64,000 nucleotides of DNA from Glutamicibacter protophormiae (lineage in GTDB: Bacteria > Actinomycetota > Actinomycetes > Actinomycetales > Micrococcaceae), in assembly GCF_014647495.1 (NCBI RefSeq), contig NZ_BMPH01000004.1, positions 62,001 to 126,000 of the forward strand, in the 5' to 3' direction. The notes beneath the pieces were generated by a model. It saw nothing but the letters and a program-made list of their open reading frames with translations, was not told where the DNA came from and made no database searches. A program made the position numbers and the translations under genes. Below, in pieces: positions 62,819-64,000 of this stretch; the stretch's first letter is position 1; every line of letters begins with the position of its first letter.

Positions 62819-63776
62819 GAATGCAAAGATCGGTCACGCTGATATTTACCGGGTTCCCCTGCTTTCGAATGAGATCCAGCGCTGCCTCGGGATCTTGGAC
62901 ATGCACGTGGACTCGCCACCGGTAGGTGTCTCCCTCAAGCTGGTTGACCGGGGACATGATCACCGAGTCTCCCAGCGCGTCCAGCTGGCCGCGAAGTGTC
63001 GCAGCCCCCAAGGCGTCCAACGCCACAGTGCACATGACTTCCACACCGTCGATTTCCTCGAAGTCGAAATGGACATGCGGATCTTGAACGCTGTAACCGT
63101 GGAAGCTTTCATAGTCGTCAAAATCAGTATGTTCGTTGCGAATGGCTGCGCATAGCTCGTCAATGATCACCAGCATGCCGACGGCCCCGGCGTCCACGAC
63201 GCCTGCTTTGACCAGGCTTGGCAATTCGCTTTCGGTGCCCTTGACAGCCAATCTGGCGGCTTGCGTCATCTGAGTCAGCAAGGTGTCCAACGCCGCGCGG
63301 CTATCCCTGTCGACTTTGAGGTGCATCAGCGTGGAAGCTGCCGCCAAGGCCAGTGCATTGATCACCGAAAGCATGGTGCCTTCCACGGGCTCGCTCAGCG
63401 CCGACCAGGAGCGGACCTTCGCCCGTTCCAGCCCCAGGGCCAGCAACGGTGCCGTCAATCGCGGCTGTCCCTGCCACGGCTCGCTGAGGCCGCTCAGGAA
63501 AACAGCCAGCAGAGTCCCGGAATTGCCGCGCGCAGACTCCATGGCGGCGCGCGCGGCAACTTCCAGGAATCCACCAATGTCATCGCTTTCCAACTTGCTG
63601 ACGGCATCATGACCGGCACGTGCAGTCAGGTAGAGGTTGCTTCCCGTATCACCGTCGGCAACCGGAAAGACATTGATGGCGTTGAGGCGATCCGAATGAT
63701 TCCCCAGGCTCTTGACACTGCGCGCCAGCCAATGGCGGATAGCGCGAACCGAAGTATCGAGTTTCTGGGTGGTCAT
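62808..63776 (-). CDS. DhaL/FakA-like (DAK2 domain) protein
   Basis: About 322 residues. The N-terminal DhaL-type domain has the metal-nucleotide site NVFPVADGDTGSNLYLTARA and ESARGNSGTLLAVFLSGL, plus VVDAGAVGMLVIIDEL. FakA phosphorylates fatty acids held by FakB; the gene beside recG in actinobacteria is of this type. The protein is much shorter than full FakA (about 550), lacking most of the C-terminal domain, so its activity is uncertain. The ATG at 63776 has AAGGAA about 9 bases upstream. Confidence 0.88.
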   Translation of the reverse strand: MTTQKLDTSVRAIRHWLARSVKSLGNHSDRLNAINVFPVADGDTGSNLYLTARAGHDAVSKLESDDIGGFLEVAARAAMESARGNSGTLLAVFLSGLSEPWQGQPRLTAPLLALGLERAKVRSWSALSEPVEGTMLSVINALALAAASTLMHLKVDRDSRAALDTLLTQMTQAARLAVKGTESELPSLVKAGVVDAGAVGMLVIIDELCAAIRNEHTDFDDYESFHGYSVQDPHVHFDFEEIDGVEVMCTVALDALGAATLRGQLDALGDSVIMSPVNQLEGDTYRWRVHVHVQDPEAALDLIRKQGNPVNISVTDLCIHDG

Positions 63777-63797
63777 AAAGAGTGGTTCCTTCAATGG

Positions 63798-64000
63798 TTA
63801 CTGAGACAGGTCAGTAGAAGCTACAAATTCGTCAACCGTATCGTTTTGGAGTGCTTCTCCAAACTTGTTAATCGTATCCATATCCGGGATGACAATCGAC
63901 TGTCCGTCGGCCGAACGGCCCGGACCGTTGTTTGGAAGGGTGAAGAATTCCATGTCGCTGGTGCTGACGTTGATCATCGATGAAGCGATTCCAACGACCT
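63798..64000 (-). CDS. LytR-CpsA-Psr protein, C-terminal fragment cut by window edge
   Basis: About 67 residues read in from the right edge and end at TAA (63798-63800). The segment SMINVSTSDMEFFTLPNNGP then SADGQSIVIPDMDTI and NDTVDEFV matches, in order, the C-terminus of the LCP protein at 55313-56380 (LKNVDTNDLAMFTMPTAG, SADGQSIELPSE, ADTMDEYL). So this is a second LCP ligase. The N-terminal part lies outside the window. It precedes the DhaL-like gene in the same direction, with 21 bases between. Confidence 0.85.
   Translation of the reverse strand, partial: VVGIASSMINVSTSDMEFFTLPNNGPGRSADGQSIVIPDMDTINKFGEALQNDTVDEFVASTDLSQ

Noticed and set aside
1-64000. tRNA genes, CRISPR arrays, insertion sequences, prophage or integrase genes
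   Set aside because: I looked for T-loop and acceptor patterns, regularly spaced repeats and transposase motifs and saw none.

Overview
The window comes from a high-GC Gram-positive chromosome, most probably a member of the Micrococcaceae (Arthrobacter/Glutamicibacter type). The reasons are strong GC bias, frequent GTG/TTG starts, the order rpsP-khpA-rimM-trmD-rplS-lepB and yceD-rpmF-rnc-mutM-smc-ftsY-ffh, DUF222/HNH and LytR-CpsA-Psr proteins, and a cysteine-free L32. The genus is inferred from gene content and protein style, not from a search. No tRNA, rRNA, CRISPR array, transposase or prophage gene was recognised.

Layout. 1-5.5 kb: a secreted S1 protease (cut by the left edge), then the minus-strand ribosome/tRNA operon rpsP, khpA, rimM, trmD, rplS, lepB. 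5.7-17.3 kb: a LysE exporter, a DUF222/HNH nuclease-like protein, the efeUOB iron-uptake operon behind a DtxR/IdeR-type iron box, a thiolase, a cardiolipin synthase, a secreted thermonuclease-like protein and a lipoprotein whose only workable start is ATC or ATT. 17.4-26.6 kb: a large GT4 glycosyltransferase, a VOC dioxygenase, two tandem paralogous acyl-CoA synthetases with similar upstream motifs, and two distantly related unknown proteins next to ffh. 26.6-42.8 kb: ffh, an M23 peptidase, amt, a coiled-coil lipoprotein, 3-methyladenine glycosylase, ftsY, an MFS pump, smc, a beta-lactamase-fold protein, mutM, rnc, rpmF and yceD.

42.9-57.4 kb is the most interesting part: twelve genes all on the minus strand, running galU, LCP ligase, tagG, tagH, GT2, CDP-alcohol phosphotransferase, GT2, tagD, a Stealth protein, an unknown protein, a GT4-Stealth fusion and another Stealth protein. 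It looks like a complete late pathway for a phosphodiester-linked cell-wall glycopolymer: GalU and TagD make UDP-glucose and CDP-glycerol, GT2/GT4 enzymes build sugars, Stealth enzymes add sugar-1-phosphate units, TagGH exports the chain and LCP attaches it to peptidoglycan. TagB/TagF-type polymerases are missing, and a CDP-alcohol phosphotransferase-like membrane protein sits where they might act. The Stealth end is visibly AT-rich, and the block separates coaD from yceD-rpmF-rnc, which are close neighbours in many actinobacteria, so it looks like an exchangeable surface-antigen locus.

57.4-64 kb: coaD, an aminotransferase and a spermidine-synthase-like methyltransferase on the plus strand, then rsmD, recG, a DhaL/FakA-type protein, and the C-terminus of a second LCP protein cut by the right edge.
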